Source: Candidatus Nanohalococcus occultus (lineage in GTDB: Archaea > Nanohalarchaeota > Nanosalinia > Nanosalinales > Nanosalinaceae). From it: a DNA stretch of 64,000 nucleotides. Positions within the stretch are counted from its first letter, which is position 1. Every line of letters begins with the position of its first letter. The DNA lies in contig NZ_CP104395.1 in NCBI RefSeq assembly GCF_029207735.1, forward strand, positions 726,692 through 790,691. The letters run 5' to 3'. Shown here piece by piece: positions 36,666-45,382 of the stretch. Position numbers and translations under genes: made by a program. The notes under the pieces are model-generated. The model saw only the letters and a list, made by a program, of their open reading frames with translations. It had not been told where the DNA came from and did not search any database.

Positions 36666-36920
36666 TTAGTGGGTTATAAAACCGCCTTCATCTTCTTCCT
36701 CTACATCTTCAGGTTCCTCAGACGATTCTTCGTCCTCCTGTTCTCTTCTGCGCTGTTGTTCGATGAACTCTTCTGTAGCATCTTTCTTGAGTTCTTTATA
36801 CCTTTGTTCGGACTCGCTCATGTCGTTGCCGGCCTGTTTTTCCTTGAGCTTCTTGTAACGTTCCTCACTTGAGTCTTTGGAACCTGAGTTGTTCGCCGCA
36901 TCGAGCAATTCATTTGTCAT
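36666..36920 (-). CDS. Small highly charged protein
   Basis: 84 residues from ATG 36920, preceded by AGAGGT; the GTG at 36932 lies too close to that site. It consists almost wholly of charged residues, with two similar units (SSEERYKKLKEKQAGN and SESEQRYKELKKDATE) followed by an acidic tail (EEDEESSEEPEDVEEEDEGG). Likely an extended helix. It overlaps the upstream membrane protein gene by 11 nt. The internal duplication is easy to see; the function is not. Confidence 0.6.
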   Translation of the reverse strand: MTNELLDAANNSGSKDSSEERYKKLKEKQAGNDMSESEQRYKELKKDATEEFIEQQRRREQEDEESSEEPEDVEEEDEGGFITH

Positions 36921-37143
36921 CTCTTCTAACACCTCTAGGACCTACAAAAGGTATTCTACGCAGAACTGAGACCACATCGTCGATCGTATCAGATGATCTC
37001 TCAACGTTTTTCGCCGCCTTTTCCAGTCTTTTGGCAACTTTATCGAATCTGTACAGCACGTAACCTGTCAGAACCATCAAGACAAGAACTACTGTTTTCA
37101 GCACCACATCAAGTGCCAAGTTAACTGTTTCCAACGCCACCAT
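36910..37143 (-). CDS. Small membrane protein with amphipathic tail
   Basis: 77 residues from ATG 37143 (MVALETVNLALDVVLKTVV). A minus-strand TATA element ATCTATAAA near 37165-37173 sits about 27 nt upstream, so the longer reading from 37194 is rejected. One membrane helix (VVLVLMVLTGYVLYRF) is followed by an amphipathic helix (KVAKRLEKAAKNVERSSDTI), as in DUF948-like or t-SNARE-like small proteins. First gene of the unit that includes the charged protein and the MFS permease. Confidence 0.65.
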   Translation of the reverse strand: MVALETVNLALDVVLKTVVLVLMVLTGYVLYRFDKVAKRLEKAAKNVERSSDTIDDVVSVLRRIPFVGPRGVRRDDK

Positions 37144-37353
37144 GTTACATAGTAGAAGATCAAACGGTTTATAGATTTTGTGTAAAAACGGCAAGCAGGA
37201 AAATCTCTGGAAACGAAAGTAGTTCTTCTTTAAACACCTCAGGATACGACCGCAAACAGATCTCAGTGAGTCCGGACGGTGTCTGAAGGCCTTGATTAAG
37301 CCCTGAAATTGAAACCATTAAAAGCTTCTAACCCGTAACTACACTTGATAACC

Positions 37354-37695
37354 ATGGTAAACGTACCTAACGACACTGAAGTCGAGGATCTTCCGTTCAC
37401 ACACGCAAGAATCAAACGCATGATAAGAGCAAAGGCTGGAGAAGGCCAGTATGTTAGAAGCAACGTATACTACGGACTGAACCTTCTGCTGGGAGAGATC
37501 GCAGAAGAGATCATCGACAACATGATGGAGACAGACGCAGCTTACGTCGAAAAACACCATCTTGACGAAGCCGCACGCAAGTACGAGAAGGTCGAAAACG
37601 TTCTGAAGGAAAAAGAGCGAGTCACCCGGAAGCTTGAAGCTCTCAGCGCAGACGTAGAGAAGCTTTCAAGAGAAGTCTCACAGAGCGACGAGTAA
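37354..37695 (+). CDS. Histone-fold protein with coiled-coil tail
   Basis: 113 residues from ATG 37354; a TATA element (ATTAAAAGC, 37319-37327) is about 27-30 nt upstream. Residues about 12-75 fit an archaeal histone fold: LPFTHARIKRMIRAK (helix 1), GEGQYV loop, a long helix 2 (YYGLNLLLGEIAEEIIDNMM), loop, and a third helix (HLDEAARKYEKV). The match in the LP start, the EIAEEI stretch and the spacing to helix 3 is good. Usual L1/L2 DNA-contact residues are not clear. A 40-residue coiled coil follows, unlike minimal archaeal histones. DNA binding is likely but not shown. Confidence 0.6.
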   Translation: MVNVPNDTEVEDLPFTHARIKRMIRAKAGEGQYVRSNVYYGLNLLLGEIAEEIIDNMMETDAAYVEKHHLDEAARKYEKVENVLKEKERVTRKLEALSADVEKLSREVSQSDE

Positions 37696-37711
37696 AAACT
37701 CGCTCACCTTT

Positions 37712-37987
37712 TTATTCCATTTTCCTGGCCACTGCTGTATGAACTGCTTGCTCCGAGTACGTCTCTTCTATCATTTCAAGGACTCGCCTCCAGTTCCTTG
37801 ATTCCGACCTGTACATACCTGCGATTTCAGTCGAACCCTCCGAAGTTACAGCCACAAGAGTTTTACCAGGATAATTCTCCGATAGATAATGGCTGTTGGC
37901 CTCTAGATACGTCCGGGACCTTTCTCTGCCTTCCAGTATCGAGGAGGCCTGTATTATCTCTTCAGCCCCGGTTTTTCGATTGCTCAT
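37712..37987 (-). CDS. Small hypothetical protein
   Basis: 91 residues, soluble, mixed alpha/beta: a helix (EEIIQASSILEGRERSRTYLEANSHYL is its region), a strand pair (GKTLVAVTSEGSTEIAGMYRSE), and a closing helix (WRRVLEMIEETYSEQAV). I do not recognise it. It shares a divergent promoter with the HTH regulator at 38039 and converges on the histone-fold gene, so it may be a target of one of the two. Confidence 0.65.
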   Translation of the reverse strand: MSNRKTGAEEIIQASSILEGRERSRTYLEANSHYLSENYPGKTLVAVTSEGSTEIAGMYRSESRNWRRVLEMIEETYSEQAVHTAVARKME

Positions 37988-38007
37988 AATTTCTGTTCAA
38001 CGAACCA

Positions 38008-38019
38008 GTTTTAATATTA
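38008..38019. promoter_or_regulatory. Shared divergent promoter
   Basis: TTTTAATATTAT is 27 nt from both the GTG at 38039 (plus strand) and the ATG at 37987 (minus strand). One AT-rich element can serve both genes, which suggests that the HTH protein controls its own expression and that of the small protein. Confidence 0.5.
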
Positions 38020-38038
38020 TTACGGCGTTATAAGTTCT

Positions 38039-38380
38039 GTGAAGTTTGAAGCCGAAGTCATATCCGATGAGCTGCTTCCGGCAGTGAGAAGTCTGCTCTC
38101 ATCCGAGCTAAAAGACAGCTACGGCATGACACAAAGAGATATAGCCCAAAGACTGGAGATCACACAGCCAGCAGTATCCCAGTACCTGAACGATCAGCGC
38201 GCAGATCAATCGGTTAAAAACAAGCTGAAAGACGACCCGCAGATAATGATACTTGTAAACGAGGCAGCAGGAAAGCTCGCAGTAGATAAAGATCCAACCG
38301 GAGAAGTATCCGATATTTTGAGAGCTGTAAGAGACAAGGGACTGTTAAAGGAAAAGTTCAGGGATGCGGCAAAACTCTAG
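38039..38380 (+). CDS. Helix-turn-helix transcription regulator
   Basis: 113 residues, GTG start, leaderless by TATA spacing. An HTH of the XRE/Sigma-70-like type is clear at about 28-50: YGMTQRDIAQRLEITQPAVSQYL. A C-terminal helical part follows, as in archaeal COG2522-type predicted regulators. It likely binds DNA as a dimer; the target is unknown, but its own divergent promoter is a fair guess. Tail overlaps the convergent surface-protein gene by 4 nt. Confidence 0.85.
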   Translation: MKFEAEVISDELLPAVRSLLSSELKDSYGMTQRDIAQRLEITQPAVSQYLNDQRADQSVKNKLKDDPQIMILVNEAAGKLAVDKDPTGEVSDILRAVRDKGLLKEKFRDAAKL

Positions 38381-40501
38381 TTAAAGCCGCCCCACTCAAA
38401 TTCGTCTTCCTCGTCCTCTCCTTTGACCTTCCGTCCGTCCGAAGAAGAGGCTCCTAGATCACCCAGCTTGCTGGTTACAACCTCCAGATCAAGGTTGTGA
38501 TCCAGATCGTACTGCTCGAAGTAACCCTCATGGTATGCGAAGCCTCCTACTCCAACACCTGCTACAAGCAAGATACCGAGAACCATCATAATCATCTGGT
38601 TTTGCTGGTTAGCAGCGTGTCTCTCTTTTACATCCTCATAGGACTGTCTTGCCGAAGAGTAATCCGAATCAATACCGGAAAGTATCTGCTCTGCCTCATA
38701 GTACCTGCCTTCTTCAATCGCAGTCTCAGCGCTGTTAACTTTGTCTTCGAAGACCGATACATTCGAATCTAGCTCTGATTCAAGGTTGTCGTTCAGATTT
38801 GGTTTCAAAGAGGAAGTGTTAGTCTTGAGTTCCTCAAGTCTCGATTTGTAAGTCTCCAGACTGGAGCTGATGCTTTCCTGTTGAGAGCTTGAAGCCACAA
38901 TCCGCGCACTGATCGTCTTGGATACATCAAACCCTGTAGCTGAAACCTCGATGGAAGCTGTCCCTATATCAGATTCTTCAGGTGTGAAAGACCGAAGAAC
39001 GGTTTCCTCATTTCCTGGTTCAAGTCCTTCTACAGTCTTCGCGCCTTCGAAAAGATCTGCGAATGTAACCTCTATCTCATCTGCCGGAATCATTCCCGTG
39101 TTCTCGACTGTTATCCGGACAACAGTTTCCTGTGTGGCAGTCATATCTAGCTCGGAAGGGGCGGAAAGACCGATTTCAGGTTTCTCACCGGGATAATAAT
39201 TGAACTCCAGCTGTTCGATGTTGCTCCATCGGCCTGCTGAATCTTTTACCCGGACGTAAACCATTTTGCCGTCACCAGAGTCTAGATCCGAAGGGTCAAC
39301 TGTGAAACTGGATTCGACGTCTTCCGAATCCGAATCAACATCTACCTGGTTTCCATCCCCGGCTTCCACCGTGGACTCGAAAAAGTATTCAAGCTCGGAG
39401 ATCCCGGAGGTGTCACTGGCCCGGTAGTCCACCGAGAAATCCGAGTTAACTGCTCCGGCAGCCATCGAGATCTCTTCCAGCTCCGGATCCTCCGTGTCGA
39501 TCGTGTAATCTCCGTCTTCATGAGTTTCGCAGTTACCTGCTTCATCACAGACCTGGATGTTTAACTCGACTTCCTGGCCGTCGGCAAACTCATCCTCATC
39601 AAAGGTACATCTCGCCTCGTTGTCATCATCGACGTCATCCGAGTCGAACTCATTGTCATCGTCGTCTGTATCACCATCGTAACAGATTACCTCAGCCGGA
39701 TCCTCGTCTCCATCTCCGTAGGAAAGATCCAAGTCGACATCATCATCCATCTGGATAATCTGATCCTCAACATCCGTACTCCAGTCCATACTAGGGCTGA
39801 CATCGCCTTCGTAAGTAGTATCAAGTGTAAACGTATTCGAGTCAGAACCGGTGTTCCCTACATCATCCGCTACATCTATCTCGAACTCGAAATCATCTCC
39901 CTCATCAATATCAGAAGTATCAAGATCATAATCCAACGTACATGTCTCGCCGGCATCACAGTCAATATCGTTAGGTTCATCGTCGACAGTGACATCGTTA
40001 TCAACCGAAACATTCGCCTCCACTACATCCGTGTAATCATCCGAGACCTCGACTTCGATCGTCGGATCATCGCCTACGTAATCAGAGTCTTCTGTGATAG
40101 TGACCTCAGGAGGCTTACCGTCTAAAGTAAAAGTTCTAGAACCCGTCGTTTCGATTATACTATCGCCAGAGTCATAGACATTTGCTACAAAGCTATATTC
40201 GCCGTGCGTTCCAGCACCATCATTATCCTTGTTGAAAACAGCAGTCCAATTATCTTGTGATGCCTCGCTCGTCGTTCCGACGTAATAAGTATTTGAGTTA
40301 GGATCTGTAACCTCCCAAGTCACATTCTGAACATTCCCGTCTGACGCGTCAGGATCAACAGTAATTGTTACCTCAGAATTATGGCTCGATCCCGAACTAG
40401 GAGAAGTCCAGCTTACAGCAGAAACAGTTGTCAGGGTTACTAATGCGGCGAAAAGTAGTATTGTTATCTTTGATACGGTTCGTAGCCTAATAGCTAATCA
40501 C
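38377..40501 (-). CDS. Acidic Ig-like surface protein with C-terminal membrane anchor; start disrupted
   Basis: About 700 residues. The frame is open from 40497 and encodes a signal peptide (RTVSKITILLFAALVTLTTVSA) but has no ATG/GTG/TTG before it. The TATA element (40525-40532) points to the GTG at 40501, which is one base out of frame. Then come repeated Ig-like or cadherin-like beta domains (motifs such as FTLDTT, DYTIDTEDPE), very rich in Asp, a CARDB-like domain (EIGLSAPSELD region), a coiled coil (about 500-580), a membrane helix (MIMMVLGILLVAGVGVGG) and a short acidic cytoplasmic tail. Probably a cell-surface adhesion or S-layer-like protein. Confidence 0.75.
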
Positions 40502-40524
40502 TACACACTCTTTACCAACTGATG

Positions 40525-40532
40525 TTTAAGTA
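40525..40532 (-). promoter_or_regulatory. TATA element of the Ig-like surface protein gene
   Basis: Minus-strand ACTTAAAC centred 27 nt before the GTG at 40501. This spacing, typical for leaderless genes here, is the main reason to take 40501 as the intended start. Confidence 0.45.
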
Positions 40533-40583
40533 ATTAGAAGAGTAAAGCCGGAAGATATAACAGTTACCTGCTCATGATAACAC

Positions 40584-40994
40584 GTGAGTCCCGACATTGG
40601 TGAGAATCTTGCTGAAGACTTGGAAGACTTCGAAAAAGATGTCATGATGTATGCTAAAAGACTCGGGGAAGGAGACACCATACGCTTCGGAGAGATCAGA
40701 GATTTTATGGGAGAAGACTTCGGGATGGCGCTCAGAGAGTACAGCAACAGAGAAGATCCCTACCTAGTAACAAGTCCTAGAGAACTACGTGAAGCCTATA
40801 ACAAGACCAAGGAAATGAGAGATAGCGGAGAAAACGTTGTAAACAATACTCTAAGCTATCAGGAGCTGACTGAAGATCCTAGAAACGAAGGTATCAACGA
40901 ACTGGATGTAGTTTACAGAACTGTTCTCGAACAGGCCAGATCAGAGCAAAACGAGAGCCAAACAGACGATAAAAACCTCCGCGGATTCCATTAA
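40584..40994 (+). CDS. Hypothetical helical protein
   Basis: 136 residues, GTG start, acidic and almost fully helical, no Cys or membrane segment. Segments such as LEDFEKDVMMYAKRLGEG and SYQELTEDPRNEG suggest a soluble bundle. I do not recognise it. It is convergent with the photolyase gene, ending directly beside it. Confidence 0.6.
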   Translation: MSPDIGENLAEDLEDFEKDVMMYAKRLGEGDTIRFGEIRDFMGEDFGMALREYSNREDPYLVTSPRELREAYNKTKEMRDSGENVVNNTLSYQELTEDPRNEGINELDVVYRTVLEQARSEQNESQTDDKNLRGFH

Positions 40995-42410
40995 CTAATC
41001 TTCCTTTGCTTCCTCGAAACGTTTTATCGCTTTTTCTCTCTGCTCGCTGTGATCGACGATAGGCTCCGGATAGTCCTCGCCGATTATACAGCCTGCCTCT
41101 TCTTGGACTTGCTCAGGCATTTTCCAAGGCTCGTGGATATACTCTTCAGGCACGTTTTCCAGTTCTTCGACGTGTCTTCGGATGTATTCGCCGTCGCTGT
41201 CGTGGCTCTGGCCCTGAGAGATCGGGTTGAATACTCTGAAGTACGGCTGGGCGTCCGTTCCTATCGAGTACGCCCACTGGATTCCTCCTACCATAGCTGA
41301 TACCTCGGCGTCGATAAACATCTTCGAGAAGTACTCGTGGACGTCTCTCCAGTCAAGCCAGAGGTCTTTGCTGGAAAAAGAGGTTACAACCATACGAAGT
41401 CTGTTGTGCATCCAGCCTGTCTGTTTTAGCTGGCGCATCCCGGCATCGACGAATGGAAAGCCGGTTTTGCCTTCCTTCCACGCCTCCCAGCGTTCGGGAG
41501 CTTCTTCCTTGGACTTCCACCCGATCGAGCCATACTTTTCCAGGTAAGGTTCATCGACAGTGTAAGGGAAGTTCCAGATCATCTGGAAGTAAAAGTCTCT
41601 CCAAGCCAGCTCCTCCTGCCAGGTCTTTATCCCAGAATCGTCTTCGTTTGGATTCCTGGCTTTGACTCTCTCGGAGGCCCAGAAAGCTTCTCTAATGGAG
41701 ACAGTTCCGAACTTGAAATGTGGTGAGAGCTTCGAGGTTCCATCCTGTGAGGCAAGATCTCTGCGATCGTCATAGTCCCAGATACGTTCCTTGAAGTTTT
41801 CCAGGCGTTTCAAGCCGTTTTCACGACCTCCTTCCCAGACTTCCGTTCCCTCCGGTTTCTCGAAGCCTAGTTCTTTCAACGAAGGTATTTCATCGGATTC
41901 AAGCTCCGGAGTCTCGAAGCCTTCTGGTTTCTCCGGCCTGCGTTTGTCTCTTTTGAACCATTTTTTACTGTAGTAAGAGTATACGCTGTAAGGATCGCCG
42001 CTGTTTGTTAGTATCTCTCTTTTCTCGAACATTACAAGGTCCTTGAAGCTTTCTACTTCACACTCCAGGTTATTTTCGACCTTTTGATCTCTCTCCCGTG
42101 CGTAAGGCGAATAATCTCTGTTGTAGTATACTTTGTCCGCATCGGTTTCTTCGATTACCTTCTGGAGCTGTTCGAGCGGCTTGCCTTTCCGTACAACCAG
42201 ATCCTGTCCGTCCCTCTGTAGAATTTCTTTGAGTTCCTTGAGAGAATCGTGCCAGAAGCTGACCCTTGGATATCCGAGATCCGCTGTCTCGAAGTAGTTT
42301 TCATCAACCACGTAGAACGGAATAACTTCATCGTGTTCCTTGGCTGCCTGTACGAGCGCAGTGTTATCGTGTTTGCGCATTGATCTGCGGATCCAGACTA
42401 TAGCTGTCAC
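40995..42410 (-). CDS. phrB: Deoxyribodipyrimidine photolyase (cryptochrome/photolyase family)
   Basis: 471 residues, light-driven repair of pyrimidine dimers. The N-terminal antenna domain starts TAIVWIRRSMRKHDNTALVQA. The FAD domain holds LSPHFKFGTVSIREAF near 230, WQEELAWRDFYFQMIWNFP near 265, GKTGFPFVDAGMRQLKQTGWMHNRLRM near 315 (partly quoted: D-A-G-M-R-Q-L) and IQWAYSIGTDAQPYFRVFNP near 385. The Trp chain residues appear present. Length and motifs fit a CPD photolyase of class I. Useful for a surface-brine organism exposed to sunlight. Confidence 0.95.
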   Translation of the reverse strand: MTAIVWIRRSMRKHDNTALVQAAKEHDEVIPFYVVDENYFETADLGYPRVSFWHDSLKELKEILQRDGQDLVVRKGKPLEQLQKVIEETDADKVYYNRDYSPYARERDQKVENNLECEVESFKDLVMFEKREILTNSGDPYSVYSYYSKKWFKRDKRRPEKPEGFETPELESDEIPSLKELGFEKPEGTEVWEGGRENGLKRLENFKERIWDYDDRRDLASQDGTSKLSPHFKFGTVSIREAFWASERVKARNPNEDDSGIKTWQEELAWRDFYFQMIWNFPYTVDEPYLEKYGSIGWKSKEEAPERWEAWKEGKTGFPFVDAGMRQLKQTGWMHNRLRMVVTSFSSKDLWLDWRDVHEYFSKMFIDAEVSAMVGGIQWAYSIGTDAQPYFRVFNPISQGQSHDSDGEYIRRHVEELENVPEEYIHEPWKMPEQVQEEAGCIIGEDYPEPIVDHSEQREKAIKRFEEAKED

Positions 42411-42418
42411 GGCTTAAA

Positions 42419-42760
42419 CTACCGCTCCAACTCATTTATAACCGATTCGAATCTCTCCCTTCCAGGATCGAACACGTCTCGAAGCGCAAAGGCAATATGC
42501 GCATCCATGAGCTGGTAAAACTGCGTTGAATTTACGCTAGTGGCATTCTCTCCGACTTCGATTTCAATTCGTTCAGCTTCAGGATCTTGACCTTCACTAT
42601 CTACACATGAACGTACGAACGGCGCTATATCCCGATCATAGGCTTCATTTACCGCCCCGTATGTCCTGTGCTGGTTGTAACCTTCTTCCTCAAGCATTTG
42701 GAACGTGTTGTACGCGGCTTCATAGACACTCATACGTGTCTCATCTAGATCTACTGGCAC
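42419..42760 (-). CDS. Hypothetical protein beside photolyase
   Basis: 113 residues from GTG 42760 (ATG at 42733 is an alternative). Soluble, mixed, with one central Cys (VRSCVDSEG). Segments YEAAYNTFQMLEEEGYNQHRTYG and a closing helix FESVINELER. I do not recognise the family. It lies 8 nt upstream of the photolyase gene on the same strand, so they are probably co-transcribed. Confidence 0.6.
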   Translation of the reverse strand: MPVDLDETRMSVYEAAYNTFQMLEEEGYNQHRTYGAVNEAYDRDIAPFVRSCVDSEGQDPEAERIEIEVGENATSVNSTQFYQLMDAHIAFALRDVFDPGRERFESVINELER

Positions 42761-42787
42761 ATCAGGATTAACTCCTTTAACTTGAAA

Positions 42788-43447
42788 TTACTGTCGCTTG
42801 AAAAACTCATCAAGCTCGGATTTTTTCTCCTGAGGGCCGATCAAAATAATTTCATCCTCTCTTTCGAGCTGTACGTTCGACTCTCCAGACAAAGTGTTTT
42901 CTCCCTGTAGAACAGAGACTATCTGGAAACGTGAAGGAAATCTTTTCTCCGATTCCACTTCTTCAACCGTCATATCTTCTATACCCGAGTTACGTTCAAC
43001 GGATGCCTTCAAGATCTCCCTGTCATTCGATAAATTCGCTATCTTGACTAGGTAAGGATGTTCAACTGCCGATACGAACTCGCTGATAAGAAGATCCGTG
43101 TGACCGATTGTTTCTGCTCCAATAACCTGGAAAGCATCATAGTATTCATTGTCCTCTACTCTAGAGACTACTTTCGGCACCCCGTATTTTTTAGCAAGCG
43201 AGGAGACAACCATGTTCTCGTTGTCATCTTTACGTGCCGCAATAAGAACATCTGCTCGGTCTATGCCCGCATCCTCCAAGGCTGTAAGTGTTGAAGGCTT
43301 TTTGTTGATTACTGTTGCCGCGGAACTCGAGTAAAGCCGTTCACACCGGTCTTTGTCCTCATCTATCACTACGACGTCGTGATTCGATTCCAGAGATGAT
43401 ACCAGTCTTTTCGACAGCGTGTTGATGCCTGCGATCACTACATACAT
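42788..43447 (-). CDS. trkA: TrkA-type potassium uptake regulator
   Basis: 219 residues: RCK_N Rossmann domain (VVIAGINTLSKRLVSSL, then VVVIDEDKDRC and a second helix-strand set) and an RCK_C domain (about 140-215, FQIVSVLQGENTLS, EREDEIILIGPQ). The nucleotide loop reads AGINTLSK rather than GxGxxG, so nucleotide specificity may differ. It gates the TrkH channel subunit encoded just upstream; the start overlaps the trkH stop by 1 nt. Potassium uptake is central to the salt-in strategy. Confidence 0.92.
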   Translation of the reverse strand: MYVVIAGINTLSKRLVSSLESNHDVVVIDEDKDRCERLYSSSAATVINKKPSTLTALEDAGIDRADVLIAARKDDNENMVVSSLAKKYGVPKVVSRVEDNEYYDAFQVIGAETIGHTDLLISEFVSAVEHPYLVKIANLSNDREILKASVERNSGIEDMTVEEVESEKRFPSRFQIVSVLQGENTLSGESNVQLEREDEIILIGPQEKKSELDEFFKRQ

Positions 43448-44883
43448 TATTTTGAGTCTTTGAGCAGCTTGCTATTAAAGATTGCCAGCATCGGCAGCAT
43501 CTCCAGACGGCCGGCAAGCATCACCACAGACCAGAGAATCTTTGTAAACGGCGTCAAAGCTCTCAACTGCTCGCCTTCAAGGAAAAGAGGACCCATGTTC
43601 GAGGCAGCTGAAACACTGCCAGACATAGCCGCCATCAGAGATACATCCTCAGCAACCAATGTAAGCAGAGTCGATACGAACACAACCGCAATCCACGAGA
43701 AAAACAGCACGGAAATCGTACGAACCGTCGAGGACTCTAAAATCTCACCGTCGATTTTAACCTCGTTTATAGCGGTCTGCGGAAGATTATATGCTCTAAG
43801 CCGTGTTTTCAAAAGCTCAAACAACGTCTTTAAACGGAAAACCTTTACTCCTCCTGCCGTAGAACCAAGAGAACCTCCTACAAACATTGCCGCCACAATA
43901 ACAAGCTGTATGGCAGAAGAAAATGCCATAAACGACATGGTCGAATAACCCGTGGAGGAAACAACAGCTGCGGCCTGAAAGGCTCCGTCAAGAACCGAAT
44001 GTCCTATATTAGAGGTTTTCATCCAGAGTTCTAGCGACATTACTGCTGCAACCGCCAGAAAAATCTTGGTGTAAAGCCTGAACTCACTGCTCTTCCAGAG
44101 CGGAGAAAACTCCGAACGGAAAAACTTGTGTAAAAGCACGAAGTTAACGCCCCCTATAAACATGAACAGGACTGTAAAAGCCTCGAGTCCGGGAGAGTTA
44201 TAGGCTGCGATACTCGCACCCTCCGTTGAGAAACCCCCGGTTGAAATAGTGGAAAATCCATGTAGAAGTGATTCGAAAACCGATACGCGGAATGCTATGA
44301 AGGTACCTATTATCAAGGCAGTCATGAAACCGTAGACTTTCCAAAGTGCAGCCACAGACTTAGTTAACGACGGCCTTATCGACCCAGAATCAGTTTTATG
44401 AGCTTCTGCAGAGAAAAGCCGCCTTGATGCGCCACCAGACTCTCTCACCACTGCGATGAAGAACGTGAGTATTCCCAGACCGCCGATCCACTGCATGAAC
44501 GATCTCCAGAAAAGAACAGACTGCGGAAGCTTCGAAGGTTCGGCAACCATCGAAATCCCAGTGGTGGTGATACCGGCTGATGATTCGAATATAGCGTCGA
44601 TAACCGTCATGTAAGGTATGAACGGCATCGCTCCAATTATAGTCGCTAGGAACCATCCTAGAACAGTTGCGAGCATGGCTTCGCTGACTGATGGAGATCC
44701 CGCATCCGAATATAGTTTCAAAGCAGTCCCCATGATCAGTGCGGTTCCCGCAGAGGTTAGAAAGCCTATAGCAGCGACTTCTGGGCCTTGGTAGTATATG
44801 TTTACGAGAAGTGGCAGTAAAACTAAGGCTCCGAAAACCTGGAGGAAGCTTCCAACGAACCGGAGCATTACCTTACTTCTCAC
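43447..44883 (-). CDS. trkH: TrkH-type potassium transporter
   Basis: 478 residues from GTG 44883; a minus-strand TTTTATAT element (about 44908-44915) is about 27-30 nt upstream. ATG 44868 is the alternative, and the longer frame from 45036 runs into the eS6 promoter and is rejected. It has eight or more membrane helices and four pore-loop repeats with selectivity Gly residues: SSAGITTTGIS, STISTGGFST, VSSTGYSTM and SVSAASNMGP. Imports K+ with TrkA as regulator. Both genes form one transcription unit. Confidence 0.93.
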   Translation of the reverse strand: MRSKVMLRFVGSFLQVFGALVLLPLLVNIYYQGPEVAAIGFLTSAGTALIMGTALKLYSDAGSPSVSEAMLATVLGWFLATIIGAMPFIPYMTVIDAIFESSAGITTTGISMVAEPSKLPQSVLFWRSFMQWIGGLGILTFFIAVVRESGGASRRLFSAEAHKTDSGSIRPSLTKSVAALWKVYGFMTALIIGTFIAFRVSVFESLLHGFSTISTGGFSTEGASIAAYNSPGLEAFTVLFMFIGGVNFVLLHKFFRSEFSPLWKSSEFRLYTKIFLAVAAVMSLELWMKTSNIGHSVLDGAFQAAAVVSSTGYSTMSFMAFSSAIQLVIVAAMFVGGSLGSTAGGVKVFRLKTLFELLKTRLRAYNLPQTAINEVKIDGEILESSTVRTISVLFFSWIAVVFVSTLLTLVAEDVSLMAAMSGSVSAASNMGPLFLEGEQLRALTPFTKILWSVVMLAGRLEMLPMLAIFNSKLLKDSK

Positions 44884-44954
44884 AGTTTCTGAATTCGGTT
44901 GCTCGGAATATAAAATGAGGAAAAATCGGAGGCCTTTACAAAAAACTTCCCTAA

Positions 44955-44967
44955 CATTACAGTAATG
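44955..44967. promoter_or_regulatory. Palindrome in trkH-eS6 intergenic region
   Basis: CATTAC-A-GTAATG, a perfect inverted repeat between the divergent trkH and eS6 genes, followed by a smaller GCTC...GAGC pair (44967-44982). It has the size of a dimeric repressor site. No matching second copy was noticed in the window. Confidence 0.3.
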
Positions 44968-44997
44968 CTCGGGTAACTGAGCAAGGTGAATCAAATA

Positions 44998-45378
44998 ATG
45001 CAAATTACAATTGGAACTAACGACGGTAAGACACATCAGGTTGAACTAGAAGACGCTTCTCAGCTAGTAGGAAAGGAGATTGGAGAAACCTTCGAGGGCG
45101 GAATAGTTGATCTGAACGGCTACAAGCTGGAGATCACAGGCGGAAGCGACAAACAAGGCTTCCCTATGAGAGAGTCCATCGAAGGACCTGCCAGAAGAAG
45201 AGTACTAATCGAGGACGGATCCGGAATCAACGAGGAAGAAGACGGAGTCCGGAGAAGAAAATCCGTTCGAGGAAAACAGGTAAGCGAAGACATACAGCAG
45301 CTAAACACAACAGTAGCCGAAGAAGGAAGCAAATCCGTTGAAGAGCTTCTAAGCGACGAAGAAGAGGAAGAAGAGTAA
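44998..45378 (+). CDS. rps6e: Ribosomal protein eS6
   Basis: 126 residues from ATG 44998 (MQITIGTNDGKTHQVELED); the in-frame GTG at 44986 is less family-like. The core GKEIGETFEGGIVDLNGYKLEITGGSDKQGFPMR (only partly quoted: GGSDKQGFPM) is diagnostic. The C-terminal tail is an unusual run of acid residues ending in seven Glu/Asp. It opens the eS6-KOW-aIF2-gamma unit, the normal archaeal arrangement. Confidence 0.95.
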   Translation: MQITIGTNDGKTHQVELEDASQLVGKEIGETFEGGIVDLNGYKLEITGGSDKQGFPMRESIEGPARRRVLIEDGSGINEEEDGVRRRKSVRGKQVSEDIQQLNTTVAEEGSKSVEELLSDEEEEEE

Positions 45379-45382
45379 GCTA

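Noticed and set aside
36666-36920. Charged two-unit protein as a toxin-antitoxin partner
   Set aside because: No toxin fold is adjacent, and the membrane and MFS neighbours do not fit a toxin-antitoxin pair.
37260-37320. C/D box small RNA-like sequence (CTGA, TTGATTA, CTGA)
   Set aside because: The spacing between the second C-like and D-like boxes is only about 4 nt, too short for a guide, and no good first C box was found.
38497-38772. Plus-strand frame inside the Ig-like protein gene
   Set aside because: It is the shadow of the coiled-coil and membrane region of the minus-strand gene and has no promoter.
44884-45036. Longer TrkH reading frame
   Set aside because: It runs through the trkH TATA element and the eS6 promoter region, and the added residues are not Trk-like.
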